In this document: positions 16,460-24,313 of the stretch, in pieces
How the letters are laid out: every line of letters starts with the position of its first letter
Numbering within the stretch: the first letter of the stretch is position 1
Source: Pseudobutyrivibrio sp.
GTDB taxonomy: Bacteria; Bacillota; Clostridia; Lachnospirales; Lachnospiraceae
Length of the DNA stretch: 43,797 nt
Assembly: GCA_017934625.1 (NCBI GenBank)
Contig: JAGBJE010000116.1
Location: 1-43,797 of the forward strand
Reading direction: 5' to 3'
The notes under the pieces: model-generated
What the model was told of the DNA's origin: nothing
The model's database searches: none
The model's input: only the letters and a program-made list of their open reading frames with translations
Made by a program: the position numbers and the translations under genes

Positions 16460-18178
16460 TTATTCTATAGTGAAATAGCTAATCTTTTCATATAGCTGTT
16501 CTGCCAAAGCCTTAAGGGATTCGGAAGCATTGGTGATAACCTCAAATGTAGCATTGAGATTATCCATAGAATCCTTTGTCTCTGCAGATGATGCTGCATT
16601 CTGCTGTGATATTGCTGAAAGACTGTCAATAATCTCTACCAGATTGTTCTTAGCTCCTTCCAGATTATCAACTCTTACTGATATATCCTTGGCATTAGCT
16701 GCCACATTATCTACACCTGCCTGCATCTTCTCCATGTTATGCTTTGTCTCATCCAGATGTCCAGACTGAGCAGAAAGATCACTGTTCATCTGCTCAATTG
16801 TTGTAATTGATTTTTCAGATTCTGTAGTAAGGTCATGAATGATTGCATTAATCTGCTCTGCTGTTTCCGCAGACTGTGATGCAAGCTTTCCAATCTCATC
16901 TGCAACTACTGCAAAGCCCTTTCCTGATTCACCGGCACGGGCTGCCTCAATGGATGCATTAAGAGCAAGCAAATTAGTCTGGGATGCAATATCTGTAATA
17001 AGCTTTGAAGACTCTGCAATATTCTGTACTGATGAATTGGTATTTCTAATCTGCTCATCAATCTGCTTCATAGATTCCATAACAGCAAGATTCTGCTTAA
17101 GCAATATATCAAGAGCCTGCATAGATGTGCTACAAGCTTCCTTCATCTCATCTGTATTATTGCTAAGTGTAGTTACATTATCGGTAATAGTCTCAATATC
17201 TGTTCCGATTTCGTTAACGTTTTCTGCTGAGCTTTGTACACTTTCAGCCTGACTCATTGCTCCTGTTGAAATATCATTTACAGCATTTGCCACAAGTCCT
17301 GATGCACTGGATGCATCCTCTGCTGAATCTGCCAGATTATCACCTGACTCTGTAACCTTGCCAGAAAGCTTAACACTGGTTCCAATAATATCTAACAGCT
17401 TATTTTTCAGATTGTAGATGGATTCTGAAATGTTTCCAAGCTCATCATTTCTATCAATCAATTCCTGAGGAATATCATATGTAAGATTTCCAGCTGCAAC
17501 CTCTTTTATAGATTCTGAAATTGCATTCATTGCCTTGGTGCCACTTCTTGTTGCCATAACACCTATCACTATAAGCACCAACACAACAAGCACTGTAACA
17601 CAAATAAGCACTGCTGATACTCTAAAAATAGTTGCATTGATTGTTGTAGCATCACGGCCAACAAACATCATACCAACCTGTGTGCCATCATCATTTGAAA
17701 GTGGCGAATAGTAAACATAATATTGATGGCCTTCGATTGTCATATCAGGCTTATACAATACCTTGTTACCTTTGATTACAGTATCTACAACCTCAGCTGA
17801 AGCCTGTGTATTTATAAAATACTCATCTGTTCCCTGCTTCTTTAATGTTGTAACCGCTCTGGTGTCATTGTAAAAAATAGTATATTCAAGATTTGTATCT
17901 GCTTTCAATTCCTCCATTGTTGTAAGATACTCGTCATAAACAGGCTCTCCGCCCTTTGTGAGAACAGAATCCGTATAATCCCAATCGCCATCCCACATAT
18001 TTGTAAACTCACTGTTTGCAATGGTTACAGCTGTGTGTAGCTCTTCTTCTGTCATATCTAAGTATGTGTCTTTAACTTCTTTCATTCCAATTATGGATAG
18101 AATGATACAACCTACAGCTGCAGCAATACAAGAAATTCCTACTACCTGCCCAATTAATTTACCTTTCCTCTGTTTCAT
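16460..18178 (-). CDS. methyl-accepting chemotaxis protein with extracellular Cache-like sensor
   Basis: A 572-residue transmembrane chemoreceptor that would signal through CheA/CheW to flagella. TM1 lies at about residues 10-34, an extracellular single-Cache-like domain at about 35-185, TM2 at about 188-211 ([20 protein letters not shown]), HAMP at about 212-265 and the MCP signalling coiled coil to the end. The highly conserved hairpin tip [20 protein letters not shown] is present. An upstream in-frame ATG (18232) would add 18 residues, but the ribosome site GAGGGG sits just before the ATG at 18178, so I chose that. The ligand is unknown. The adjacent glucanase operon makes a sugar signal an attractive guess. 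Confidence 0.9.
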   Translation of the reverse strand: MKQRKGKLIGQVVGISCIAAAVGCIILSIIGMKEVKDTYLDMTEEELHTAVTIANSEFTNMWDGDWDYTDSVLTKGGEPVYDEYLTTMEELKADTNLEYTIFYNDTRAVTTLKKQGTDEYFINTQASAEVVDTVIKGNKVLYKPDMTIEGHQYYVYYSPLSNDDGTQVGMMFVGRDATTINATIFRVSAVLICVTVLVVLVLIVIGVMATRSGTKAMNAISESIKEVAAGNLTYDIPQELIDRNDELGNISESIYNLKNKLLDIIGTSVKLSGKVTESGDNLADSAEDASSASGLVANAVNDISTGAMSQAESVQSSAENVNEIGTDIETITDNVTTLSNNTDEMKEACSTSMQALDILLKQNLAVMESMKQIDEQIRNTNSSVQNIAESSKLITDIASQTNLLALNASIEAARAGESGKGFAVVADEIGKLASQSAETAEQINAIIHDLTTESEKSITTIEQMNSDLSAQSGHLDETKHNMEKMQAGVDNVAANAKDISVRVDNLEGAKNNLVEIIDSLSAISQQNAASSAETKDSMDNLNATFEVITNASESLKALAEQLYEKISYFTIE

Positions 18179-18309
18179 TTCACACCCCTCAAAAATAATA
18201 TTATAAAAAGATTTTGCTGACTTTATTATCACTCAGCATAGCTTCTCCCATATACTACTAAGCATGATAACATTAAATTAAGGAAAAACAGTGAAATAAT
18301 TCAATCGTC

Positions 18310-18319
18310 TAACCATTAT
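18310..18319. promoter_or_regulatory. candidate PerR-family operator half, upstream of perR-like gene
   Basis: TAACCATTAT; its complement ATAATGGTTA recurs at 18829-18838 in front of rubrerythrin. AT-rich, PerR/Fur-box-like; a further GATAATTATT lies at about 18334-18343. Confidence 0.3.
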
Positions 18320-18355
18320 TAGGCTTGTAAAACGATAATTATTCCTATTTTTATA

Positions 18356-18383
18356 TTGACATTCCCAATTCTTTTGATATTAT
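18356..18383 (+). promoter_or_regulatory. probable promoter of the PerR-like gene
   Basis: -35 TTGACA (18356-18361) and -10 TATTAT (18378-18383), 16 bases apart, about 40 bases before the start codon. Confidence 0.5.
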
Positions 18384-18423
18384 ATAGATAGTCATTATTA
18401 GTTTTTGGGATTGGCGGTGTTAT

Positions 18424-18813
18424 ATGAATTACAGCAGACAACGTGAATCAATTAAAGAATATTTGATGTCGACCAAAGAGCATCCTACAGCTGATGTTAT
18501 CTATCAGCATGTTAAGGAGGCTTACCCTAAGATAAGCTTAGGCACTGTTTACAGGAATCTTACTCTTCTTGTTGATTTAGGGGAGGTTCGCAAGATTTCC
18601 ACTGGAGATGGCACAGAGCATTACGATGCAGATACATCGGCTCACAGCCATTATTATTGCAGGTGCTGTCACAGGGTAATGGATTTGGAGGTTACTCCTA
18701 GCGTCGACCAAATCTTAGCTGCATCTAGCGCGGGACTTGGCACAATTGAAATAGCTAATTTGCTTTTCACCGGTGTGTGCCAAAGCTGTCTAAATGAGCA
18801 AAGCCAGAAATAG
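18424..18813 (+). CDS. Fur-family regulator, PerR-like peroxide sensor
   Basis: A 129-residue metal-dependent repressor. An N-terminal winged helix (about 1-80) has the recognition region ISLGTVYRNLTLLVDLGEVR. The C-terminal dimer/metal domain has the His/Asp-rich strand (HYDADTSAHSHYYC) and cysteines CRCC near residue 80 and CQSC near residue 121 for the structural zinc. The position 60 bases before rubrerythrin argues for PerR rather than an iron-responsive Fur. In PerR, oxidation of the metal-binding histidines by peroxide releases DNA. The pair probably forms an oxidative-stress unit with autoregulation. Confidence 0.85.
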   Translation: MNYSRQRESIKEYLMSTKEHPTADVIYQHVKEAYPKISLGTVYRNLTLLVDLGEVRKISTGDGTEHYDADTSAHSHYYCRCCHRVMDLEVTPSVDQILAASSAGLGTIEIANLLFTGVCQSCLNEQSQK

Positions 18814-18828
18814 AATAATGATAAATTG

Positions 18829-18838
18829 ATAATGGTTA
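18829..18838. promoter_or_regulatory. candidate PerR operator half before rubrerythrin
   Basis: ATAATGGTTA, the exact inverted copy of 18310-18319. It lies in the 59-base gap before rubrerythrin together with other ATAAT-type half sites (AATAATGATAAA). Confidence 0.3.
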
Positions 18839-18872
18839 CTATTTTTATTTAAATGTGAAAGGAGTTTAATTT

Positions 18873-19460
18873 ATGGCAAAGTATGTATGTTCAGTTTGTG
18901 GTTATGTTTACGAGGGAGATAATCCTCCAGCAGAGTGCCCTGTATGTCACGTAGGCGCTGACAAGTTTAAAAAGGTAGAGGGCGAGCTTAAGCTTGCTGC
19001 AGAGCATGAATTCGGCATCTATGCTAAGACAGTTAAGAACAATCCTGATATCACAGATGAAGATAAAAAATATATCTTAGATCAGTTAAAGTCTAACTTC
19101 ACTGGCGAGTGCTCAGAGGTTGGTATGTATCTTTGCATGGCACGTGTTGCTCACAGAGAGGGTTATCCTGAAATCGGTTTATACTGGGAGAAGGCAGCTT
19201 TCGAAGAGGCTGAGCATGCTGCTAAGTTTGCAGAGCTCTTAGGCTCAGAGCTTGAGGTTAACATGACAGATTCTACAAAGAAGAATCTTGCTTGGAGAGT
19301 TGACTGCGAGTACGGCGCTACAGCTGGTAAGTTTGACCTTGCTTCTTGCGCTAAGAAGAACAACCTTGATGCAATCCACGACACAGTTCATGAGATGGCT
19401 CGTGACGAGGCTAGACACGGCAAGGCTCTTGAGGGTCTTCTTAACCGTTACTTTAAGTAA
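18873..19460 (+). CDS. reverse rubrerythrin (peroxide reductase)
   Basis: A 195-residue cytoplasmic non-heme iron protein that reduces hydrogen peroxide in anaerobes. The rubredoxin-like FeS4 domain is at the N-terminus (C6, C9, C22, C25: [10 protein letters not shown] and CPVCHVG). The ferritin-like diiron four-helix bundle follows (about 45-195) with ligand motifs EEAEHAAKF and [12 protein letters not shown]. This domain order is the reverse of classical rubrerythrin and matches the clostridial revRbr type. Codon use looks highly optimised, as expected for an abundant protein. The ribosome site AAAGGAG is good. Confidence 0.92.
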   Translation: MAKYVCSVCGYVYEGDNPPAECPVCHVGADKFKKVEGELKLAAEHEFGIYAKTVKNNPDITDEDKKYILDQLKSNFTGECSEVGMYLCMARVAHREGYPEIGLYWEKAAFEEAEHAAKFAELLGSELEVNMTDSTKKNLAWRVDCEYGATAGKFDLASCAKKNNLDAIHDTVHEMARDEARHGKALEGLLNRYFK

Positions 19461-19474
19461 ATCACAGTAAAACG

Positions 19475-19512
19475 AAAGCTAGGAGTTTGATGATATCAAT
19501 GCTCCTAGCTTT
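19475..19512 (+). terminator. terminator after rubrerythrin
   Basis: Arms AAAGCTAGGAG (19475-19485) and CTCCTAGCTTT (19502-19512) are followed by T residues. Confidence 0.8.
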
Positions 19513-19521
19513 TTGTTTGTC

Positions 19522-20565
19522 TTATATATTCTTCCAATCATTGAAGGTTTTGGTATGTTTTACGTCTGACATTGCCGAATCTACCTCTTCAATCCTTGCA
19601 AAAGAAGCCCTAAGGCGTTTGCCCATACTAGGATGATTTACAATGTTGCCATAGTCTAATTCCATGCCATATTTATTGTTAAGGTATTCCTGCCACAATC
19701 CATCCAGATAAGCGCATATATCAGATGCAGTTCCCACTATCTCCTTATATGTTCCATCAGCCTTTGTTTCAAAGGTAAGCTTTAGGCCAGGAATTTCAGT
19801 AAGCTTAGGTGCATCATATCCATTCATCCCCAAGTACTTTGTAAAATTCTTAGTTCCATAGCCATTCATGTAATCATCTATAACAATATCAGTTATGGTA
19901 ATCCCTGCCGCCTCTAAATACTGCAAAAGCCTAAGGTTTGCCTCATTATGGATTCTGGTAAGAACCTCGTTGGCATTGATACCTGCTTCGTGATACTTGT
20001 TATATTCAGCATTGCTAAGTATATATGGACAGTATGTAAGGCCATACTCTTCGTTCTCATATACCTTGCCTGATTCAAACTGTTCAAAGCAATCAAAGCC
20101 TGTGAGTGTCTTTCCAATCTTACTAATCTTAGTTGGAATCTTCTTAGAATCATCTACGCCAAGCTTAAGCATTGCATCAAACTTATCCGCCTTTACATGA
20201 ACAGCCACCACAATCAGCTGTTTAAGCGGCTCTATCTTTCCTACCTCATCTGAACCGATGTAGGCGCCAGGTGTAAGCTTTGATGACGCTGCTGCCTTCT
20301 TTGCAATAGCGGTATTTGTCGATTTCGCTATTGCCTTATTACCGCTTGTGGATGTTTTCTTAGGCTTAGCCTGTGAGCCGCCACTAAAAGCTGCCTCTGC
20401 ATCAGCCTGTGATTCATACCCTTTATTTGATCCGCTTATATAATAAATGGTTCCATCAGTGCCTTCTACATAATTAGACTTGTGCTTCACCTTATCAGCC
20501 ATTCTATAAGTGCCCTTGACTACCTTATCCACACCTTCAAGAACCCAGTATTTTACCTTTGCCAT
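19522..20565 (-). CDS. RNase HII/HIII-like protein with atypical N-terminal domain
   Basis: A 347-residue protein. Residues about 98-347 resemble RNase HIII, which cuts RNA in RNA:DNA hybrids. It has the DE pair in YIGSDEVG (Asp106, Glu107), the GVDDSKK motif (about 137-142), and an acidic residue in the later strand DIVIDDYMNG. The usual glycine after the DEVG motif is replaced (DEVGKIEP), so activity is uncertain. The N-terminal 60 residues do not look like the usual RNase HIII TBP-like domain; the segment GYESQADAEAAF recalls viroplasmin/RNase H1 N-domains. A Lys/Ala/Ser linker (about 62-96) joins the parts. It appears monocistronic. Confidence 0.6.
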   Translation of the reverse strand: MAKVKYWVLEGVDKVVKGTYRMADKVKHKSNYVEGTDGTIYYISGSNKGYESQADAEAAFSGGSQAKPKKTSTSGNKAIAKSTNTAIAKKAAASSKLTPGAYIGSDEVGKIEPLKQLIVVAVHVKADKFDAMLKLGVDDSKKIPTKISKIGKTLTGFDCFEQFESGKVYENEEYGLTYCPYILSNAEYNKYHEAGINANEVLTRIHNEANLRLLQYLEAAGITITDIVIDDYMNGYGTKNFTKYLGMNGYDAPKLTEIPGLKLTFETKADGTYKEIVGTASDICAYLDGLWQEYLNNKYGMELDYGNIVNHPSMGKRLRASFARIEEVDSAMSDVKHTKTFNDWKNI

Positions 20566-20660
20566 GTTAATTATTTCCTTTTCTTTTTCTTAAGGCTGGC
20601 TCCACCGCCCTTCTCCTCAAGTATGACTATAGTATGCCACAGTTGAGCAGGATGTGCCAT

Positions 20661-20693
20661 AAAAAAGTGGCCTAGCAATGCTAGACCACTTTT
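20661..20693 (-). terminator. terminator of the GH36 gene
   Basis: Hairpin GTGGCCTAGC / GCTAGACCAC (one C-A mismatch) flanked by A6 and T4, placed just after the GH36 stop on the minus strand. The 33 bases are identical to 37472-37504 after tRNA-Leu. Confidence 0.75.
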
Positions 20694-20727
20694 AGATTTT
20701 GTCATTTAATCTGCTTCTTACCTACAA

Positions 20728-22920
20728 CTATACCCTGACAAAATGCAACTGGGCACTTGGATAATCACCGTATGAGATATTGATAGCAAATCCACCATAC
20801 ATTAATGCAGCTCCAGAAAGTGTTGTTTTTGTACCTTCAAGGTTATACATTGCATTTTCCTCCAGTCCTCGAAGCTTTATAACCTTAATCTTTGCATTAG
20901 CCTGCACCTTTTTAACAACAATATTTACAAGTGCCTCGGACTTATCTGTTGCTACAAACTCCCAGGCTTTGTAAATTTCTGCATACTCCTCATTGTAAAG
21001 TCGATAATAGTCTCCCTTTTGAATCAACCAATAGTATTTGTTATAAGAGGCTATCTGTTCTTTGATTTCAGCCTTTTCCTCTGCTGACATTTTTGTAATA
21101 TCAAGCTCATAGCCAAAGGTACCTGCCATAGCAACAACTCCACGGGTAGAAAGTGGTGTGCTTCTTCCAGTCTGATGATTTGGAGATGCTGATACATGAG
21201 AGCCTACTGCACTAACTGGATATCCAAAAGAAGTTCCCTCCTGAATCTCAAGTCTTTCAATAGCATCTGTATCATCTGAGCACCAAATCTGTGGACAATA
21301 GTAAAGCATACCTGCATCAAAACGTCCACCTCCGCCTGAGCAGCCTTCAATCATAAGATTTGGATAAGCTGATAATAATCTTTCAAGTAAAGAATATGTT
21401 CCTAAAACAAATCTGTGGGAAACCTCTCCCTGCTTTTTATTAGGAAGATTCTTTGAATAAACATTACTTAAACTTCTATTGAAGTCCCACTTGATGTATG
21501 AAATATTGTTTTCATCAAGAATCTTGCTAATACAATTAAACAGATAATCTTCTACCTTTTTATTACTCATATCAAGCACCAGCTGATTACGTGCCATAGT
21601 AGGATGTCTATCTGGATCAACCAATGCCCAATCTGGATGCTCTCTATACAAATTTGAATCCTCATTAACCATTTCCGGTTCAAACCAAAGGCCAAATTTC
21701 ATTCCCAGCTTTTCAATCTCATCTGAAAGTCTCTTTAAGCCTCCATCCAGCTTTTTCTCATTAACGAACCAGTCACCAAGACCCGAATTGTCATCATCAC
21801 GTTTTCCAAACCAGCCATCATCTAAAACCAACATTTCAATTCCCAGTTCAGAAGCATCTTTTGCAATATCAATAATCTTTTCGGAAGTAAAATCAAAGTA
21901 TGTTGCTTCCCAGTTATTGATAAGTATTGGTCGTTTTACATCCATATATTTTCTATCACATACATTTCTTCGAATAATATTGTGATAAATATGGCTCAAA
22001 CTTTCCAGGCCATCCTTTGTATATGCCATAATAGCTTCTGGTGTATCAAAGCTCTCAGCCGCCTCTAAACACCATGAAAAGTTTTCTTCATTAATACCTG
22101 CAACGATTCTAGTGCTTCCAGCCTGATCCTGCTCGATTTCTATCTTATGATTTCCAGAATACATAAGCATCATTCCATAGCATTCACCATAAGCTTCTGT
22201 TGCCCCATGGTCGCATAAAATCACAAAAGGATTCTCATGATGACTGCTCATTCCACGCTTTGAGCTGATAACCTTTATATCCTGGGTAAGCTTATTTCTA
22301 GACATCACTCTTTCCATGCAATGTCTTCCAGCGAAATGAATTTCATCCCAACAACCATATTGAACATCAAGCATAGCAGATGCAGCCTTCTCTAAATGAA
22401 TTTTCTTGTCGCTGACATTGATAAACTTTGTGTGTCGTGTGATTACATCCTTGTCTTCAAAAACAGAATAATGTAGCTCCACTTCTAGTCCAACAACCTT
22501 ATCTTCCAAAGTGATAACAAGTGATGTTACATCATCATCGTATTTACGAACTGATGGAAGACCTTCTATTTCTTCCTTGCCTTCGTATATACGATGTGAC
22601 TTATATCTTAAATCACAGCTACGGCTTCCGTTTTTGGCAACAATCCCTACAGAGCTAATCCTATAGTCTCCCACTCCACAACCTGAATATTCCTGTGGTA
22701 GCACATCGATTGAACGACCTCTATCTACTCTATTCTCAAACAGATTTCCAGAAAATCCTCTATCAACAGATATAATCTGGTATGTCATATCTGTATCGCA
22801 AGCAGGTCTACCATAATAGTTGTGAATCAATAGACCTATATCATCTATTTTAATCTGATATTCACTGTTCAAAGTCAACAATCTAAAAATCTTTCTTGAA
22901 TCATCAAATACTATACTCAA
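20728..22920 (-). CDS. GH36 alpha-galactosidase
   Basis: A 730-residue enzyme removing alpha-1,6-galactose from melibiose, raffinose-type oligosaccharides or galactomannan side chains. There is no signal peptide, so it is intracellular. A beta-sandwich N-domain is followed by a TIM barrel with WEATYFDF, LVLDDGWFG and YIKWDFNR (nucleophile Asp479). The acid/base Asp549 lies in WCSDDTD, preceded by CSGGGGRFD. These positions match Geobacillus AgaA (478/548) closely. It starts at TTG (22918-22920) with AGGAGG 8 bases before it. The divergent AraC regulator at 23161 is the likely activator. Upstream remains of a sugar permease show that a transporter once stood here. Confidence 0.92.
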   Translation of the reverse strand: MSIVFDDSRKIFRLLTLNSEYQIKIDDIGLLIHNYYGRPACDTDMTYQIISVDRGFSGNLFENRVDRGRSIDVLPQEYSGCGVGDYRISSVGIVAKNGSRSCDLRYKSHRIYEGKEEIEGLPSVRKYDDDVTSLVITLEDKVVGLEVELHYSVFEDKDVITRHTKFINVSDKKIHLEKAASAMLDVQYGCWDEIHFAGRHCMERVMSRNKLTQDIKVISSKRGMSSHHENPFVILCDHGATEAYGECYGMMLMYSGNHKIEIEQDQAGSTRIVAGINEENFSWCLEAAESFDTPEAIMAYTKDGLESLSHIYHNIIRRNVCDRKYMDVKRPILINNWEATYFDFTSEKIIDIAKDASELGIEMLVLDDGWFGKRDDDNSGLGDWFVNEKKLDGGLKRLSDEIEKLGMKFGLWFEPEMVNEDSNLYREHPDWALVDPDRHPTMARNQLVLDMSNKKVEDYLFNCISKILDENNISYIKWDFNRSLSNVYSKNLPNKKQGEVSHRFVLGTYSLLERLLSAYPNLMIEGCSGGGGRFDAGMLYYCPQIWCSDDTDAIERLEIQEGTSFGYPVSAVGSHVSASPNHQTGRSTPLSTRGVVAMAGTFGYELDITKMSAEEKAEIKEQIASYNKYYWLIQKGDYYRLYNEEYAEIYKAWEFVATDKSEALVNIVVKKVQANAKIKVIKLRGLEENAMYNLEGTKTTLSGAALMYGGFAINISYGDYPSAQLHFVRV
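22538..22549. repeat. palindrome variant TCGTATTTACGA, copy 6
   Basis: Inside the GH36 gene, read on the minus strand as V-R-K-Y-D. Confidence 0.65.
22583..22594. repeat. palindrome TCGTATATACGA, copy 7
   Basis: Inside the GH36 gene, only 33 bases from copy 6, read as H-R-I-Y-E. Confidence 0.7.
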
Positions 22921-22932
22921 TCTACTGTCCTC

Positions 22933-22989
22933 CTACCCTTTAACACTTCCAAGGACTAATCCCTTGGTAAAATATTCTTGTAGGAAAAA
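22933..22989 (-). pseudogene. 3' remnant of a sugar ABC transporter permease gene
   Basis: The minus strand reads FFLQEYFTKGLVLGSVKG and then TAG, 13 bases before the GH36 start. This is the characteristic C-terminus of MalG/MsmG-type carbohydrate permeases. An in-frame stop (22990-22992) precedes it and no membrane-spanning region remains. I infer that the permease gene, and probably the rest of its operon, was deleted, leaving the last 18 codons fused to the regulatory region. Confidence 0.75.
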
Positions 22990-23160
22990 TTATAGTATCA
23001 GACTGCCTTTTATGAAATGGATATGAATGTGTAATTTATGGAAAAATGTAAAATAATATGTAATATATCTCGTTAATATTGTTATTCCCCCTTATATTTG
23101 CTAGTATTTTCTAGTAAATATATCAACCGATTAACATGGAAATAAAAACAGGTAATAGTC

Positions 23161-24048
23161 ATGAATGCTTTTAAGCCATCACGTTATACAGATGCAGTTC
23201 AATATAAATGCCTTGAGGATTTAAGAGAGTCATCTATGGAACTTTCCCTTATTCATTGCGGGAAAGAAAAATGCAAGCCTCTACATATTGTTCAAGGGAA
23301 AAGAGATGAAATAATCATTCATTTTGTCTTTGACGGGAAGGGAACTTTTTCAGTCGGAGATAGAATTTGGCATATTGAAAAAGGTCAAATGTTCATATTA
23401 TATCCAGGCATTACCACTACTTATATATCAGATGCTGATGACCCTTGGCGATATGCATGGATAGCCTTTAAAGGTATTCACACAGAAAACATTCTTCTTC
23501 ATATGGGTTTTTCAAAAGACAACCCCGTCGTCCCTTTTGATGATATTACAAGCATACAGGAATTTATTGACAAGATTTTGGATGCTAGAAAACTGACTTT
23601 TGGAAATGATTTATTGCGAAATGGTTTCCTTTTGGAATTGCTAGGTAGTCTATGTGAAAATCATACCAATAGAACGAAACAAAATGGTGGGCATGATTAC
23701 AGTTCAAACATATATGTAAACCATGCCATTGAATTCATTTCAAAATTTTACTCACAAAGCATTAACGTTACCTCAATATCAGAATATATTGGAATAACAA
23801 GGGCTCACTTAAACAATTGCTTCCAAAAAGAATTAGGTATTACAGTACAGTCATACTTAATAGATTATCGACTTCATCAAGCCTCTCAGCTTTTGAGCAG
23901 CACCACTGATTCAATCAATGAAATCGCAGCCAAAGTAGGCTATCCAGACCCTTTGGCTTTTTCAAAAGCCTTTAAGAAAAAATATAAGGCAAGCCCTAAA
24001 TTCTATCGTCAAAATCAGCTTGAGCTTCTTCAATTTAATAATAAATAA
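23161..24048 (+). CDS. AraC-family regulator, MsmR-like, divergent from alpha-galactosidase
   Basis: A 295-residue regulator. The N-terminal cupin-like sugar-sensing domain (about 20-150) includes IIIHFVFDGKGTFSVG and IEKGQMFILYPG. The C-terminal double HTH (about 190-290) includes ISEYIGITRAHLNNCF, SINEIAAKVGYPDPLAFSKA and SPKFYRQ. It is transcribed away from the GH36 gene, the usual arrangement for MsmR/RafR-type activators of alpha-galactoside genes, so control of GH36 is likely. It is the last gene before the putative island. Confidence 0.88.
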   Translation: MNAFKPSRYTDAVQYKCLEDLRESSMELSLIHCGKEKCKPLHIVQGKRDEIIIHFVFDGKGTFSVGDRIWHIEKGQMFILYPGITTTYISDADDPWRYAWIAFKGIHTENILLHMGFSKDNPVVPFDDITSIQEFIDKILDARKLTFGNDLLRNGFLLELLGSLCENHTNRTKQNGGHDYSSNIYVNHAIEFISKFYSQSINVTSISEYIGITRAHLNNCFQKELGITVQSYLIDYRLHQASQLLSSTTDSINEIAAKVGYPDPLAFSKAFKKKYKASPKFYRQNQLELLQFNNK

Positions 24049-24078
24049 ATGTTTTCTATACGTACATAAAGAAAATAC

Positions 24079-24104
24079 CTCTAGCACATGCTAGAGGTAT
24101 TTTT
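24079..24104. terminator. terminator hairpin at the left island boundary
   Basis: ACCTCTAGCA and TGCTAGAGGT pair perfectly (24079-24100), with T5 on one side and an A-rich tract on the other. It ends the AraC gene. It was probably once the terminator of the opposing tRNA-Leu, whose 3' fragment follows directly. Confidence 0.75.
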
Positions 24105-24127
24105 ATGCCGGCTGCGGGACTTGAACC
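24104..24127 (-). repeat. attL-like direct repeat: 3' fragment of tRNA-Leu
   Basis: These 24 bases (core TGCCGGCTGCGGGACTTG from 24106) are identical to 37509-37532, the 3' end of tRNA-Leu, in the same orientation. The fragment stops in the T-arm and is followed by TTAAACAG and the inverted GGTTCA (24136-24141). TGAACC and GGTTCA thus flank an 8-base centre, as in tyrosine-recombinase core sites. Confidence 0.85.
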
Positions 24128-24170
24128 TTAAACAGGGTTCACAAATACTATAAAATCAAGGAGGAAAAGC

Positions 24171-24266
24171 ATGTCGGACGTCTCGTTGCCCTTTTGGTTG
24201 CCCTTTTTTATTTTGTGGCCAAAAATCATTGAAAATAATGGGAATATTCTATTTGCTTATGTCTAA
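24171..24266 (+). CDS. possible 31-residue peptide beside attL
   Basis: An ORF with a good AAGGAGGA ribosome site encodes a hydrophobic peptide (MSDVSLPFWLPFFILWPK and 13 more residues). It contains two GTTGCCC repeats (24185-24191 and 24197-24203). Those could instead be integrase arm sites, which would make the ORF accidental. Confidence 0.2.
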   Translation: MSDVSLPFWLPFFILWPKIIENNGNILFAYV

Positions 24267-24313
24267 TGGCTGATATAAAATTTATGATATAAGATTTTCA
24301 GGAGGCATTTTAA

